64,000 nucleotides of DNA. Source: Hygrocybe punicea. Lineage: Eukaryota; Basidiomycota; Agaricomycetes; Agaricales; Hygrophoraceae. Location: NCBI GenBank assembly GCA_963556145.1, contig OY744464.1:7663508-7727507 (forward strand). The letters are read 5' to 3'. Every line of letters begins with the position of its first letter. Position 1 is the stretch's first letter. The translations under genes were made by a program, and so were the position numbers. This document shows positions 11,998 to 24,299 of this stretch, in pieces. The notes below the pieces were generated by a model. That model was given only the letters and a program-made list of their open reading frames with translations, searched no databases and had not been told where the DNA came from.

Positions 11998-12943
11998 TAG
12001 GTAACACCATGGGTGTCCCGAGGCCAACCCGGACCCGGACCTGCTACAACCCATACCTGTCTACCTGCAGGTCTTTTTTCAGCAGGTAGATGGCGGGTAG
12101 CGGTGGGTTGGGTGTGGGTATTGACCCATGCAGGAAACCCGTCAGGTTCCAGCCCACATCTACCTCGCATTGCTGACATGCATGTCAATTGATGTGGTGC
12201 TGTGTGAACGTGTGATGTAGAGGGGAACATGGCAGGGAGATGGGATGGGACAGGAATTGATGAGACAGGGTGGGAATAGATGAAATGACGAGGATGGGCG
12301 AGAACGAGATGTGACAGGGCGAGAGTCATGACATGACAAGAATGGCTCGTCTAGCGACTCTTTTGTGCTCATCTCATCGAGATTCGAGACTTGGGGGGGG
12401 ACAGCAAGTCTCTCTCATGCTTGTCTTGTCAGTGTCTCATTTGTTCTCATTTTTGTCTCATCTGACATTGAGAACAGGTGTCCAAGGAGGGTCCTGGGTC
12501 CAGGCAGCAAAGTCAGTGGTGAGGGAGGCCGACCAGGCAAGAACACACCTGCAGATTAAGTGGTGGGAGCACCACCAACTTGGTCATTTCCCATCCCTCG
12601 ATGTCTTCAACGTCATGTGTTGGTCAGTGGTCATCGTCATTTGTTGATGTCAGTGACTCGGGTCACACTGTGACCAGATGTCATGGTAGTTGCTCGTCGA
12701 GTGACAATGCTCACTGAGCAAGTGTACATAGTCCTAGCATAGAGAAATACATTAGTAGAAGTGTGAAAACAGGTATATTACACTTACAAGTACTTGCCAG
12801 TGACCCAACTACCCGCGAAGACCTGTGCCCACAGGTACGGGTTTTTCTCAGGTCCAAAGGTAATCTGTACCTGTACCCACAACCTGTGCAGGTTACCTGT
12901 ACCCACAACCCATGTGGGTTACCTGTACCCATGCCATTGCCTA
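11998..12943. mobile_element. Non-autonomous hAT-like element, TSD ATAAGACA
   Basis: The 946-bp unit starts TAGGTAACACCATGGGT and ends, in reverse complement, TAGGCAATGGCATGGGTAC. It is flanked by the exact 8-bp duplication ATAAGACA (11990-11997 and 12944-12951). Subterminal regions are packed with CCTGTACCCACAACC/GGGTA-type motifs. There is no transposase. The 8-bp duplication and the TAGG-type ends point to mobilisation by a hAT transposase. Confidence 0.85.
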
Positions 12944-12951
12944 ATAAGACA

Positions 12952-13404
12952 ACACCATTCCACATCTGTAATAATGGAAGTTGTTATTGCTTACCTTTGG
13001 TAACATAGCAGTTGCTAGGCAGAGCTGAGCAGGGGACACAGGCTGGACAGAATGCTGGAAGTCCTTCTCCTGTGTGATTTTTGAGGTAACACTCTTGCCA
13101 AGAGGAGTGCCTGCATATGAAGTTGTCATGGTGTCATCTGCTATCTTCCCAAAATGAGTGAAATGGACTACATCATCATCACATGCTTCAGCAAACATGG
13201 TAGTACTTTTGACATTATCTGGGACACTATTCAGAATTTGATCTGCGCAGTCTTTAAAGAAAAGATCCCTTTGTCAGCTTGCAACCTTTGCTGAAGGTAT
13301 GTGTGGAATCGTCAGGGTGGTCCTTTCATATTCCATGCCTCCGAAATTAGCTGACAAAAGACAACTTCCCCTCGCATTATTTGATCCAACATCCTACTGC
13401 TAAG
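12952..13404. other. No confident gene; possible coding remnant
   Basis: Short open frames occur on both strands. The plus-strand frame around 13350-13404 (for example FPSHYLIQHPTAK) resumes beyond the MITE at 13784 as IGLENVCHYIGV, suggesting that the MITE landed in an old coding segment. Confidence 0.35.
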
Positions 13405-13775
13405 TAGTGTTGCCACGGCTATAGCCGATGTTTTTTGAAAAATTGCCTTTTTAGGCTAGTAAAATTAGGCAAAATTATGAAAATATTTGAGGAGATGGGC
13501 GAAGCCAAAAGCTGAGGGGTCACTTAAGGGTGCTAAGGATTTGGGGCTCAATTCTCAGGATTCTTCAGGGATAGCTGTTGGATGGTAGCTGGCTAGGCTC
13601 AACAGCTATGGTTGAATAACTCTGCAGATTGGGCACCAAATTCTTAGCACCCTTAAGTGACCCGCCAGACTTTGGCTTTGCCCATCTCCTCAAATATTTT
13701 CATAATTTCGCCTAATTTTACTAGCCTAAAAAGGCAATTTTTCAAAAAACATCGGCTATAGCCGTGGCAACACTA
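13405..13775. mobile_element. hAT-type MITE, TSD CTGCTAAG
   Basis: A 371-bp element begins TAGTGTTGCCACGGCTATAG and ends with its reverse complement. It is flanked by the exact 8-bp duplication CTGCTAAG (13397-13404 and 13776-13783). The arms pair over well over 100 bp and the unit has no coding capacity. The first ten bases, TAGTGTTGCC, match the ends of the hAT element at 14107, a plausible source of transposase. Confidence 0.92.
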
Positions 13776-14106
13776 CTGCTAAGATCGGCCTTGAGAATGT
13801 CTGCCATTACATTGGTGTCAGGGGATAGTATCTGAAACTCACCTATATGATAGGCTCGGATTGATAACCAGAGCAAAAGTAGCTCAAATTGTTGGCATTA
13901 ACTATTTTGAGACAAGGGGCAGTCAGGCTAGAATCAATTTGCCTAATCTGTGTGATACCAGCTTACTGAAACATGGCGCGAGCACAGTCCAACATATACA
14001 AAGCCTACCTAAATGCTAAACCAGAGGAGATAATCTATATGAAGCAGCTGGAAAAGTTTGTGTCAGGGGAATGCCCAAATAATGTCTGCAAACTCAACTG
14101 GTCAGA

Positions 14107-17100
14107 TAGTGTTGCCGCGACTAGACTAGTCGTAGTCGCAACTATGTAGCTATGACTACAACTAGACTACATAAGGGTAATTGTTCCAAGTTGAAGTCAT
14201 AGTCACAACTTCAACTTAGTCGAGTTGCAACTTCAACTTAGTCGAGTTGCAACTTCAACTTTTAGTCAACTTAAACATGTTTTTGACTATAGTCAACTGA
14301 TAGCCGACTTGGAGCTGGCTTTCATGTGATGATATTACAATGCTATGATGGAGTCATCTTCTTCTTCGCCCATAGTAGCAATCAAGGTGTCGAAAGCATC
14401 ATCTTCTGATCCAAATAAGTCAGCAAGGTGATCCACCTCATGTTCCATCTCCTTCATCGTGGATAATGGCATTGCCCAACCACGAGTGAAATCCAAACAA
14501 GACCTTTTAAAACCTACACCTAGATTAATTAGTTCAGAGATTGATAAAGACAACAGCTTACCAAACTTTAACATTTGAAGTGCCTCCATTAAAATCGGAC
14601 TGATCCGATTGCGTTTACTTGTGTCCATCTCAGCACTTGAGGAGAATACACGTTCACTGGGAACGGAGGTTGCTTGAATGGGGAGATAGTCCATTGCCAT
14701 ATCGAAGAGAGTGCAGTGGGTGTGTTCGGCCATCTGCAATAAAACATTACTTTATAGGACACTTAAATGGTCAAGTCACTTACAGCCCAATATGAAATGA
14801 GATCAATTCTGACTGGAGAAAGTGAGGCTGTGCTGTAAGACTGGTATTCCTCCTCAACGGAGCGCAAGGCAGTGGTGGCAGGAAGATTAGTAAACATGTC
14901 ATCAAGACCATACTGTGCATCTAGAGATTGCCAGGCTTCGGGATCTAGTGGGGTAGTAATCAAAGGGGTCACAGATTTTCCACAGTATCGTGCTCGCCCA
15001 TGATACTCTCGCATCTCATGTATATCAATGATTAGAATAAAAGCATGCAAAAGATAAATGGACATACCTTCGATTGGATCTTCTCCTCCGCATCTGCAAT
15101 CCAGTCATCACCCCAATGTTTCTTGATCCACGACAGACGAATGGTAGGGTTGAGGACTATCAATCCAAATCAGTAAAACAAATTGAATGAACAAACATCA
15201 CTCACACATGGAAATAATATATGCATCCATGCGGTCCATACGCCTGTAGTACTTCTGGGCCCACGTAAGGCCCACCTCAATATGTTTCTTGAGGCGAGGA
15301 ATGTTTTCGCCAAGGGTTTCCCACTTGGTCATAAACATTTCGAAGGCTGGTATAGATCCAGATAAGACAGGAGTTGTCTCCTTCGACATTGTTTGCTGCG
15401 CTACATGTGGTACCTACATGTATTGACGAAAAAGGTTAATTACAATCATAAGTAAATCCTTTGCAAAATAAACCTACATGCAATATTGCTTCGATATCTT
15501 GAAGAGTGCTCCATTCAGCGTGGCTAAGTTGATTATGTTCAAGATCTTTGTTGATGGGTTGTACAAGGAAAGAGTCGATGGCCTGGGTGCAATATCCTGA
15601 TCAATGAAAAAATCCAGCATGTGTGGGGATGCTTACAGGGCGCATGATACGAAGCCGGTTGATCATATGATAGACAGAGTCCCAACGTGTCTTGACGTCA
15701 CGAAGTAGTTGAAGGGTGCAATGGTGGTGAGATTCTCGCCGTCATGACGCCCCGTCACATTTTGAAAAGCTATCAGCGCACACTTAAGTTCTAGGGACTT
15801 GGTCTGTTTGTCGCGTGCTAATCAGTGTGCTGTAATGCACAAGTATGACTGAAGATTCTTGTCTGACCAAAGATCACCAGTATGGCTGATCCTACCAACA
15901 GCGTCCTGATAACAGTCAGAAATTTTGCAAACAGGAAAGCGCCGCTACACCTACCACAAGTTCTGCTTTGAGACTGGTAAAGTAGGACCTCCATGCTTCA
16001 ATAATGGACTCGCGAAGCTTCGTCCGGTGGGGAATGTCCCTGTCTTGGAGATCTTCGCGGAGTAGTAGTAACAGGTCACGGAATTCCTGGCATTCAACAA
16101 CATTGATAGACTAGTAACCAAAGTCATTACAATATAAAAAAGTACAATGGGATAACACACCTGGTTGTCAGCTACAATGAATTTAATCAAGGCACGCAAA
16201 AGCGCCGGACGGGAGAAGAGAGGGCGACCAGCCCCAGCGCCTTCAATGAGGACGCCATCCATTGTAGTCTGGGCAGCCGCTAGTCCTTCATGAATCTTGC
16301 GCTTCGGTAGCTGCATGGGCCACCCATTTCGCTGGCATTCCTGGACATATTCATCTTCGTGATACTTTTCAAGATGGACGCAAAGGTTGGGGTTGGCTGT
16401 GGCCGGTGCAAACGAGTAGTTGATGAGATAGGACAGGTACTGCAGGGCACGAGCACTATAACAGTACTTGTAAAGTAGTGAACTCGTGATAATAAATAAA
16501 AATGTACGCGCAAACTTTGCAAATGGTTCGAGTTTTGAGTTTTGTGCTACCCTTGGTGAAAAAGTGCCACACATCATGTGCAGCAGTCTTGATGCACGAC
16601 TGAGCAAGATCGTCAGCAGGAGCGGCCATGGAGGAAGTAGTGGGAAGTGATGGCGTAGCGACAGTGACACGAGTAGAGGAAGGGAGAACCGAGGAAGAAT
16701 GTGAGGCTGAGGGCATAGTCTTGGGCCTCTTCTTCTTGCTCCTCGTAGTTGGCTTGGGAGGCGGGAGTCGCGAAACAGGATGATGAGAGGTAGAAGGAAC
16801 AGGTTTTTCAAGGGAATGTGAGGGAGACGACGATGACAATGATGACAATGACAATGGCTCTGGGCTGCTGACACGTCGTGTCCATTTGCCCATAAGACTG
16901 GGTGTTCACATGTTGAAGGCTTTTAGTTGAAGGCTTTTATATGAATCGCGGTGGACCGTGTATTGTTGATGGTCCGTGCAGTTGTCGTTGATGGCCCGTG
17001 CAATTATTGTGCATATCGAGGTTCGGGCATGGAGCTGAAGCCGACTTGCATCGACTATGATTGACTATGACATGTTACATTAGTCATAGTCTAGTTGGTC

Positions 17101-17193
17101 ATATAGTCGTAGCCGAGTTGACCTTCGACTCGGCTAAATTCGGCTATGACTATGAGTACAAGTTGACTTGTAGTCATAGTCGCGGCAACACGA
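14107..17193 (-). mobile_element. hAT transposon, TSD TGGTCAGA
   Basis: A 3,087-bp element has ends TAGTGTTGCCGCGACTA and, in reverse complement, TCGTGTTGCCGCGACTA. It is flanked by the 8-bp duplication TGGTCAGA (14099-14106 and 17194-17201). Subterminal repeats such as AACTTCAACTTAGTCGAGTT (about 14195-14275) and AGTCATAGTC motifs near both ends resemble transposase-binding clusters. It carries one transposase gene on the minus strand, inactivated by at least one stop. Confidence 0.95.
14335..16893 (-). pseudogene. hAT transposase, multi-exon, with nonsense codon
   Basis: The gene begins MGKWTRRVSSPEPLSLSS at 16893, with a Ser/Pro-rich leader. It then has a BED-type zinc finger (HFFTKGSTKLKTRTICKVC, later HLEKYH) split by a short intron. 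An internal block has RPLFSRPALLRALIKFIVAD and SINVVECQEFRDLL. The catalytic part contains GDLWSDKNLQSYLCITAH followed directly by TGA where this family normally has Trp, then LLRDVKTRWDSVYHMINRL. The C-terminal dimerisation region reads MDYLPIQATSVPSERVFSSS and RNRISPILMEALQMLKF. Introns of about 50 bp separate the exons. The TGA near 15840 would truncate the protein before the catalytic core is complete, so this copy is probably dead. Confidence 0.88.
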
Positions 17194-17373
17194 TGGTCAG
17201 ATGCTGGACACAAGAGAATGATGGGAGATGGATGTGTATGGGTACTAAAGGATGGTAATGTACACAGACATAATGGCGGCCTCATCCTCTACTCCGTAGT
17301 CTGCAATCGCTGCTGGAGAGTGGAGTATCAGGGATGGGATGTTCCAAATGCCCTCAGACACCCCCTCTACTAG

Positions 17374-18769
17374 GGATGTCCCATGGGACATGGGGCAAGA
17401 CACACCACTCAATGTTGTCCCTGGGGTCATCCTACATTTGAACTAGACTAGGGTGCTGGAAGAGTGACAAATATATGTGCAGTATCATGATTAACTACCT
17501 CTAGCAACAGCTAAAACAAAGTTGGCCATATCCTCTGGAAAATCTAACCAAAAAACAAATTAATCTCCTTGCAATTACACACTTTATTCTGATGCCAAAT
17601 GTAGCATAACAAATGCCAAGTGTAGTATGGCAGATGCCAAGTGTGACATGGCAGATGCCAGGTATAATTTGTGTTCAAATAGCAAGTTGTCTATTTCTGT
17701 CAACTTTGCATTGTCTGGAAAGCAAAAGTTCAGAATTTCAGAATATACTTGTTTCTATCCAATGCCTAAGTGATGGGATTCAGTTAAGTTGAATTATATG
17801 TAAATGAAATTTCACCAAGTTGGGATATTGATAATGTTACACAAGTTCAAATGCTTGAGTAGCATTCTAATAAAGATTTGGATGTATCAGAGGTAGGGGA
17901 AAATGAGAAGGGAAATAAAGCAAACTATGAAATGTCAGAAGCTTTATAATAGTTAGATGCCAGTATTTATAATGAAAAGGATTTTTAACTTGGTAAAATA
18001 CACATTGTACAACATTGAGGTAAATATTTGATGGTATTTTTGCATTATACTGGTATTGGAGTAAAGAATTTGTTTACATGAGTGCAGAGAATTAATTTGA
18101 AAACATGAATGTGTGAATGTGAATTATTGATATTTTGATACTGCAAAGGACACAAGTGAAAATAGTACCGAATTGATGTGATATATTGCTCTGACATTGT
18201 CAAGAAATAAAAGTTAAAATCACAAAAAGAAGAAAGGAAAGTAGTACCCCTGATACCCTGTGACATCAAGATCAGTGCTTTGGTAGATACCATAGACCGG
18301 CAGCTGTCATTTTCTGGCAGCTACCATGAATGGCAGCTGATAAATAGTAGCTGCCATGATTGGCAACTACCACAAATGCCATAGCATCCAGCTTGATTCC
18401 GTACAGTAAATTAATCAAGCTGGATGTAGTATGGTAGGAGGTGACTGAAGTGTCTTCTGCGGCATAATTAAGGCATTATAGAAGATCAATGGTTTGCATA
18501 GTAATCAAGTATCAACTTAACTACAAATGGTAATATTTCTTCAGGGGAAATTGAATGATTAAGGTTCAGACAATCCAACTGAATGTGGTCACCATTATAG
18601 CTGATTACATTTTGTTGTAATTTTACAGATAGATACACTGAAGCAGTAGAAGAGACTAATGTTCTGTATGGTGACAAAATATCAAATTAGCTATAACTGG
18701 CAGGATTTCTGTAATGAGAAACATTTCTGATTTAGCTTGAGAGTGTGTTCTCTGATGGAAAACTCATGC
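17374..18769. other. No gene; short tandem and inverted repeats
   Basis: Four imperfect copies of a roughly 23-bp unit containing AGATGCCAAGTGT lie at about 17590-17665. Interleaved short inverted repeats containing GGCAGCT and CAGCTTGATT lie at about 18298-18440. No coding region is supported. Confidence 0.5.
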
Positions 18770-19010
18770 AAAATCATGTTGAGAATGTTTTCTATGAGGA
18801 AAATCATTCTCAAGCTTCTTGATGTTTTTTATAAGGGAAATCATTATCAACCATTGCAAGAATGTTTTTTATGACAATAAAATCATTCTCAAACACATTG
18901 AGAATGTTTTTTATAAGGGAAAATGCTAAACCATTGTGAGAAAGAACATTTCTTATGACAATTAAATCATTCTCAAACACATTGAGAATGTTTTTTCTGA
19001 AATGTGGTTG
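18770..19010. repeat. Degenerate tandem repeat with ATTGAGAATGTTTTTTATAA core
   Basis: Several copies of a 60-75 bp unit containing CATTGAGAATGTTTTTTAT and its inverse CATTCTCAA are arranged in tandem. The unit contains both orientations, so single strands could fold. Flanking DNA from 19011 to 19930 shows nothing I can support. Confidence 0.6.
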
Positions 19011-19930
19011 GTACTTTCTGAAAATTTTAGACTTGAATTGCACTGTCATTTTGCCAAACATGGTGTATGATGATAATGCCACCATCATCATGTTTACATC
19101 TCATAATTTGAAGCTTTCTGAAAGTGAAGCCATGGTGAGTCTTTATCTCAGGAGACATTACATAATGTGATGATCAGAAATTCACCCTGCTTGTTTACTC
19201 AAAAATTTAATGATATTTCCATAGCTGATACATGCCTTAACATATTTTAACAATGTGTGATCTGATAGGATGGAATATGCTTTTGCAACCTTGCAATAGA
19301 TTTGAAACTACTGTGAGTCAAACTTGATGAACTGAAAATTAAGTACAACATTGTAACAATCTTTTGATGATATCAGACACTTCAGATTGTGTTTTAGTTG
19401 TTTTTATTTTGTTCTATTTTGCATACTATTTCAGAACATTTCAGCTTTAGCTCTTGATTATATGTGTTGACATTATTTCTTCTATTCTTCTCTTTCACAT
19501 ATGTACCCCAATTTCTCATATCTATATTTAATTAATTCTTTGGTTTTTTCTTTCTCTATTCTTTCATGTAGGAGCTGCTCTCAGAACACCATAAATCACT
19601 TGTGCTCTTTGGTTTCAGGGCTTTCAGATCTTGAGCTCCATCATTCACACTTTTATATTCTCATTTGGCCTGAATGCAATAATATTCCTAGTGTAAGTTT
19701 GCCTTATCTCACTGGATCAGACATTACAGAAGAGGATTCTAGGAGTTGTAGAGTAAGAAAGCTCTCAATTTCTCACTACATGTCTAATGTATGATGTTTG
19801 CATTTCCTACATTGTCCATAATAGTAATGGTATTCATGGTATAGATGAAATAATGAAAGTGTTCCTATTGTTCATTTGGTTGTCTCAATAATCTGTGTCA
19901 ACAGTTGTCTCATCCTTTTGCTGTATGTTG

Positions 19931-20350
19931 CACTCTCCCACACATTCCTTAGGACTCCTCAAGGAGTCCTCAAGGAGTCCTCAAGGAGTCCTCACGACCC
20001 AAGGAGTCCTCAAAAATCAAGGACTCCTCAAGGACACCTCAAGGAGTTTTCATGGACATAGTCAGTACACCTTTATATAATAGGGAACTCAAGGACTCCT
20101 CAATTCTGAGTAAATTTCACTTTGAATGGTTATTTTTGTGAGTTTTCATGGGGTATGCTTATTTACAACAAGGAATCCACTCAGAATTCTGCTGAGTTTT
20201 TGCAAAGTGCCAGCTTTTTTCCACTTTTTTGTATTTTTCTCACTCAATTTTGTAAATAAAACAAATCTGACACTATATATGGGATTGGGTATACAATGGG
20301 CATGCTAACCAAATTAGGCAATATTTTCCCATGCTTCATATTTGGTAATA
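19931..20350. repeat. Left end of a second KDZ-type element, with AAGGAGTCCTC array
   Basis: The segment begins CACTCTCCCACACATTCC and then holds an array of AAGGAGTCCTC units (19950-20060). The following 200 bp resemble the interior of the first element (1130-1330), including CAATTTTGTA and ATTTTCCCATGCTTCATATTTGG. The KDZ C-terminal fragment at 21791-22121 may belong to this copy. DNA from 20351 to 21046 contains no feature I can support. Confidence 0.6.
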
Positions 20351-21046
20351 ATTTTCAATGAAGTCTGAGTTGAGTCTAAGTGGTGTCCAAGTGGATTCCT
20401 TGCAAAATTTGTTCACTTTATGGCTGCATTTCTAGTATATTCAAATACTTTGTCATCATCGTGACACACACATGTTGCCACTCCACTAAGTTATTAGGCT
20501 TACATCTTATGAACAGCATTGCTTTCCATATATGTTTCCTTCACCATTCCAAGGCACATAGCCTTTTCATTTCCTCATATGTCACCTTCCTTTCAATTCT
20601 CTTTTTTCCTATATTCATTTCCTTGTCCATGGTACACAGCCTTTATCTCTATCTCTATTCACATATATATAGCACATAGTTTACTGCATGTACTTTAGAC
20701 TCTAAAATTTGTATCAATTGCTTTACTCTATTTCCACTCTCTTCCATCACTGTCTATGAAGCAGGACTATCCATATACACCTGGTGGTCCTATTATTAAT
20801 GATATTTCCAAACTTGGCTACGCAATCACCAGTCCATGAGAGGCCAGATTGTTTCACATCAATGAATCAAAGGCCATGAAGTAATTGGCTCTACTGGATC
20901 AACAGCTTTCTGATCTGATCATAACACTGAGTTTTATAAACCACTTTTTGAAGCCATGGATTATCTTCTCCAAAGATGACAACATATATCCTGGGTCTTT
21001 CACCAGAATGCATATTTGTTTGAACCCACATTCTGACTCATATCAG

Positions 21047-21790
21047 TTATTGCGACTTTCAGAAAAGCTGTCGTGGCTTGAAATGTGCACCAAATTCAGC
21101 AAAATCACCATTTTTTTAATAACTCATGGAATGCTGTATGGATTGTTAAGGTGTAACAGGGAACAATCATCTATTATACAAGGGCTAGGCAGCCCCAGGC
21201 TTAGGTTTTGAATATTACATGTATTACAAAATATCCAAACCATTCACCTGTTTTCAGTCCCCCTTCTGTGGGAGACAAATAAGACAGCAACAAGACCTCA
21301 GATTGGCATATATGTAGAGTCAAAATTTGTCTATGGTTCTGGGGCTAGGCAGCCCCACCTGTTATTCAAGAAATCATGAACATGTGAACAATCTATACAA
21401 GACATATTAGCTCATATAATTTGCATTATTTAGGGTGTTCATAACTTCATGTAAAATTAAAAGTGTGTAACATTAATTATGGGGCTGCCTAGCCCCAGAA
21501 CCATAGACAAATTTTGACTCTACATATATGCCAATCTGAGGTCTTGTTGCTGTCTTATTTGTCTCCCACAGAAGGGGGACTGAAAACAGGTGAATTGTTT
21601 GGATATTTTGTAATACATGTAATATTCAAAACCTAAGCCTGGGGCTGCCTAGCCCTTGTATAATAGATGATTGTTCCCTGTTACACCTTAACAATCCATA
21701 CAGTATTTCATGAGTTATTAAAAAAATGGTGATTTTGCTGAATTTGGTGCACATTTCAAGCCGCGACAGCTTTTCTGAAAGTCGCAATAA
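21047..21790. mobile_element. Long-armed palindromic element (310-bp arms)
   Basis: Arms 21047-21356 and 21481-21790 are reverse complements with only scattered differences; 21356 pairs with 21481. The ends read TTATTGCGACTTTCAGAAAA. A 16-bp internal palindrome, GGGGCTAGGCAGCCCC, closes each arm. The unit sits next to, or within, the acidic tail region of a KDZ gene fragment. No coding capacity is visible. The target duplication is uncertain (flanks ATATCAG and TATCAAG). Confidence 0.85.
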
Positions 21791-22121
21791 TATCAAGTCA
21801 TATTGACCAAAGTTATCAGTCACTCCAATCCAGTCAATCCTCCTGTCAATTTCAATATCTGCCTCTTCTTCTTCATTATCATCAAAGTCCACTCCCTCAT
21901 CTGTTTTTCTGTTTTTCCTCTTACTTTTCTATAATCTTTTGACTATGAATGAAAGACATAGTATGCAACAACCACTTGAAATTATTATTATTAATAGTCA
22001 TTCTGTTGAGAATTAACTCAAAGCTACACAACTGAGTATTCCACTGCTCATATGCTTTCAGAGTCATACATTGGAGTTTATACAAGAAGATTACTTCTTC
22101 AAGTGCTAAAAGCACACTCAC
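21791..22121 (-). pseudogene. KDZ transposase C-terminal fragment
   Basis: The frame at 22121-21921 includes AYEQWNTQLCSFELILNRM and FKWLLHTMSFIHSQKIIEK, which align with EQLNAWVGGFQTILKRM and NFNWFLHTMLFLHTERVI of the KDZ gene at 1726-1947. A following frame carries an acidic tail, DFDDNEEEEADIEIDRRI, comparable to the Asp-rich tail of the complete gene. The rest of the transposase is absent, and the palindrome at 21047-21790 lies directly downstream. Confidence 0.75.
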
Positions 22122-22319
22122 AGTGCTCCTTAAGTTTCATTTCTGTTTCTTCAAGATGTGCTGGATTATGCCATTTTGGCACCAGAGTATTTAACTTGGG
22201 GGTTAATTTAGTGGTAAGAGTCCACTCCACAAAATGTGTATAATGGTTAGGACCACATGATCCAACTTGACAGCAAGTATAATCCAATTGATCAATAAGT
22301 TTGGATCAATAGAGATGTA

Positions 22320-23050
22320 GTAGGAGTCCACCATCTCCACAATATCCATTTTAGTTCACCTAAAATGGACTAAGCCCAGATGAAGTCCAACTTCAGTTCA
22401 CCTTCAGTCCTTTTCAAAATTTGGCTAGTCCACATGTACAAGATGAACACAAGAGGGACACTGTAAGGATGAACTGATGAATCATTTAAAGGCCAGGAGT
22501 CAATTGCAATTATATTGGAACAATGCCAAAAATTTCAAACCACCATGTTCACTGGCTATTTGGCTTTTTTCTCATTTAATTGTGTCTTTGGTTTAGAAGT
22601 CACACAGGGTGCATGGTAGCATACTGTGTAATGAAGTATGTTGAATTTATTGGACAAGTATACTGAATATTGTTATCATATTGTTGCACACAGTATTCAA
22701 AGAGTATTCAAAATGATGATTCAATATTTTGAGACAAAGTAAATTACTAGTATTGAATGACACTTTTAGAATACTGCTTGAATAACAAGATATTTACTGA
22801 ACTTATTGAAGTAGTATTGTAAAATTGCCATTCAATACTGGTAATGTACTTTGTTTCAAAATATTGAATCATCATTTTGAATACTCTTTGAATACTGTAT
22901 GCAACAATATGATAACAATATTTAGTATACTTGTCCAATAAATTCAACATACTGCATTATACAGTATGCTACCATGCACCCTGTGTCACATGGGCATGTT
23001 ATCTGTTTTATAATATTTTCATGCTCTATATTTGCCACTCATTCTAGTAC
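22320..23050. repeat. Third KDZ-type left-end copy, interrupted by a MITE
   Basis: A TGGAC/AGTCCA-type array (22320-22480) is followed by sequence similar to 1000-1330 of the first element, including ATGGACTGATGAATGAT-like and TTTTCATGCTCTATATTTG-like blocks. The MITE at 22603-22985 interrupts it. The first copy shows the uninterrupted site, AGAAGTCACAAGAGCAT, near 1257-1273. Confidence 0.65.
22603..22985. mobile_element. PIF/Harbinger-like MITE, TSD TCA
   Basis: A 383-bp palindromic element with long terminal inverted repeats begins CACAGGGTGCATGGTAGCAT. It is flanked by TCA on both sides (22600-22602 and 22986-22988). The 3-bp TNA duplication and strong symmetry fit a Tourist-like element. 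The empty site is preserved in the KDZ copy near 1257. A half copy lies at 552-643. Confidence 0.85.
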
Positions 23051-23460
23051 AATTCAGGTACAGTATTCAATGGCTCCTTTAAATACAAAAAATTAACTGA
23101 AAATGCCACAAGTAGCCAATTATCTTGAACAAAATCTGAGCAGACCAGAAGTTGCTCATATATTCAAAGACGTCTCCGACCAATTTTCCAAGAAATCTGT
23201 TAATATTTGAATGTTTTATGATCAACACATTAGTGTTCAAGGAGTGATTAGATTTATCTATGCTTTGTGAATATTCAGTTTCTAATTTTATTGGTGGTTC
23301 TGAATAAAAATCAATGTCCAGATAGGTTCAGATGATGCACTGAAGGAATTAGAACACTTTTTAGCAGTAGAAATCAGTACAGAATCAATTCTATTAGGGT
23401 GTTCAAAGGATTGGTAGTGTTCAAAGGAGCCATTGAACACTGTAAAGTCCTGAATAGGAT
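23047..23460. repeat. Possible inverted-repeat element
   Basis: ATTCAGGTACAGTATTCAAT followed by GGCTCCTTTAAA (from about 23052) is matched in inverse near 23405-23455 by TTTGAACACT and GGAGCCATTGAACAC, then AGTCCTGAAT. Terminal pairing is imperfect and no target duplication is visible. The sequence between is AT-rich and non-coding. Confidence 0.4.
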
Positions 23461-23589
23461 TGAAGGTCAGTTCTTACCTTTTCACTCCACAGAAACAGTT
23501 GCCATATAATAGCTGGTTTGTTTTAAATATTAATGACTTTAAATCAAAGAATTCTTAATATTTCACAAATCAATTAAAACTAATACAGA

Positions 23590-23830
23590 AGAAGAAAAAA
23601 TAGAGGGGAAAGGAGGAAGAATGGGAAAAGGAGAGAGGAGGGGGAACAGGAGAGAAAAGGAGAGGGAAAGGGAGAGAGGAAGGGAGAGGGAAAGGGAGAG
23701 GGAAAGGGAGAGGGAAAGGAAGAGGGGAGGGGAAGGGGAGGGAGGGGGGAGGGAGGGAGATGGAGTGGGGGCAAGGTCAAAGGAGGGAGAGGGAGGGCAA
23801 GGGCGAAGGGAGAGGAGGAGCGTCGTTGTC
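23590..23830. repeat. GA-rich simple sequence
   Basis: A strand-asymmetric purine tract dominated by GGGAGAGGGAAA-type units. Open frames read through it encode only Glu/Arg/Gly or Ser/Pro/Leu and are not convincing genes. Such tracts can adopt triplex structures. Confidence 0.85.
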
Positions 23831-23859
23831 GTCATCTGGCATCGTCGCTGCCGCCACCT

Positions 23860-24130
23860 GTTGCTGCTGTTGTTGTGCCGCTGCTGCCATTATCGTGCCG
23901 CTGCTGCCATTGTTACCACTGCTGCTGTTGCTGCCGCCATCGCCCATGTGTTGCTGCTGCTGCTGCCGTTGCCATTGCCATTGCCATTGCCATTGCCGCT
24001 GGGCTGCTGCTGTTGCCTGTTGCTGCTGCCACTGTTGCTGCTGCCGCCGTCGCCATTGCACCTGTTGCAGCTGCATTGCTGCTGCCGCTGTTTCCACAGT
24101 GGTCGCTGCTGCTGTTGCGCTGGGTGTTGC
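23860..24130. repeat. Degenerate CTG/CCG trinucleotide tract
   Basis: TGCTGCTGCTGC-like imperfect triplets with GCCATTGCCATT runs continue the low-complexity block. Several long overlapping open frames on both strands result from the triplet bias and are not treated as genes. Confidence 0.8.
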
Positions 24131-24299
24131 TGTTGGGGTCTGGCATCTTTCCCCTTTCCTGTCATTCCCCTCTCCTCCTCGCTTGTTCGCATCGCGGTGG
24201 TCTGGGGGTCGTTCCTGGCCATTGGCTGTCCCTCGCGTGGGCATGGGCATCGTGGGTTGGCCAACCAGGGGATATTTCCCCCAACCTGGTGGGGTTTTC

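Larger units (their letters stand above)
13973..17373 (+). pseudogene. Open reading frame split by a hAT insertion
   Basis: From ATG 13973 a frame of 45 codons runs to the insertion site (MARAQSNIYKAYLNAK ... CPNNVCKLNWSD). Leaving out the transposon and one copy of the duplication, the frame continues without a break at 17202-17203 as AGHKRMMGDGCVWVLKDG and then CNRCWRVEYQGWD, to a TAG at 17371-17373. That is 101 codons in total. Exact frame continuity on both sides argues that the target was coding when the element landed. Upstream exons may exist. I do not recognise the family; several Cys and Trp residues are visible. Confidence 0.6.
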
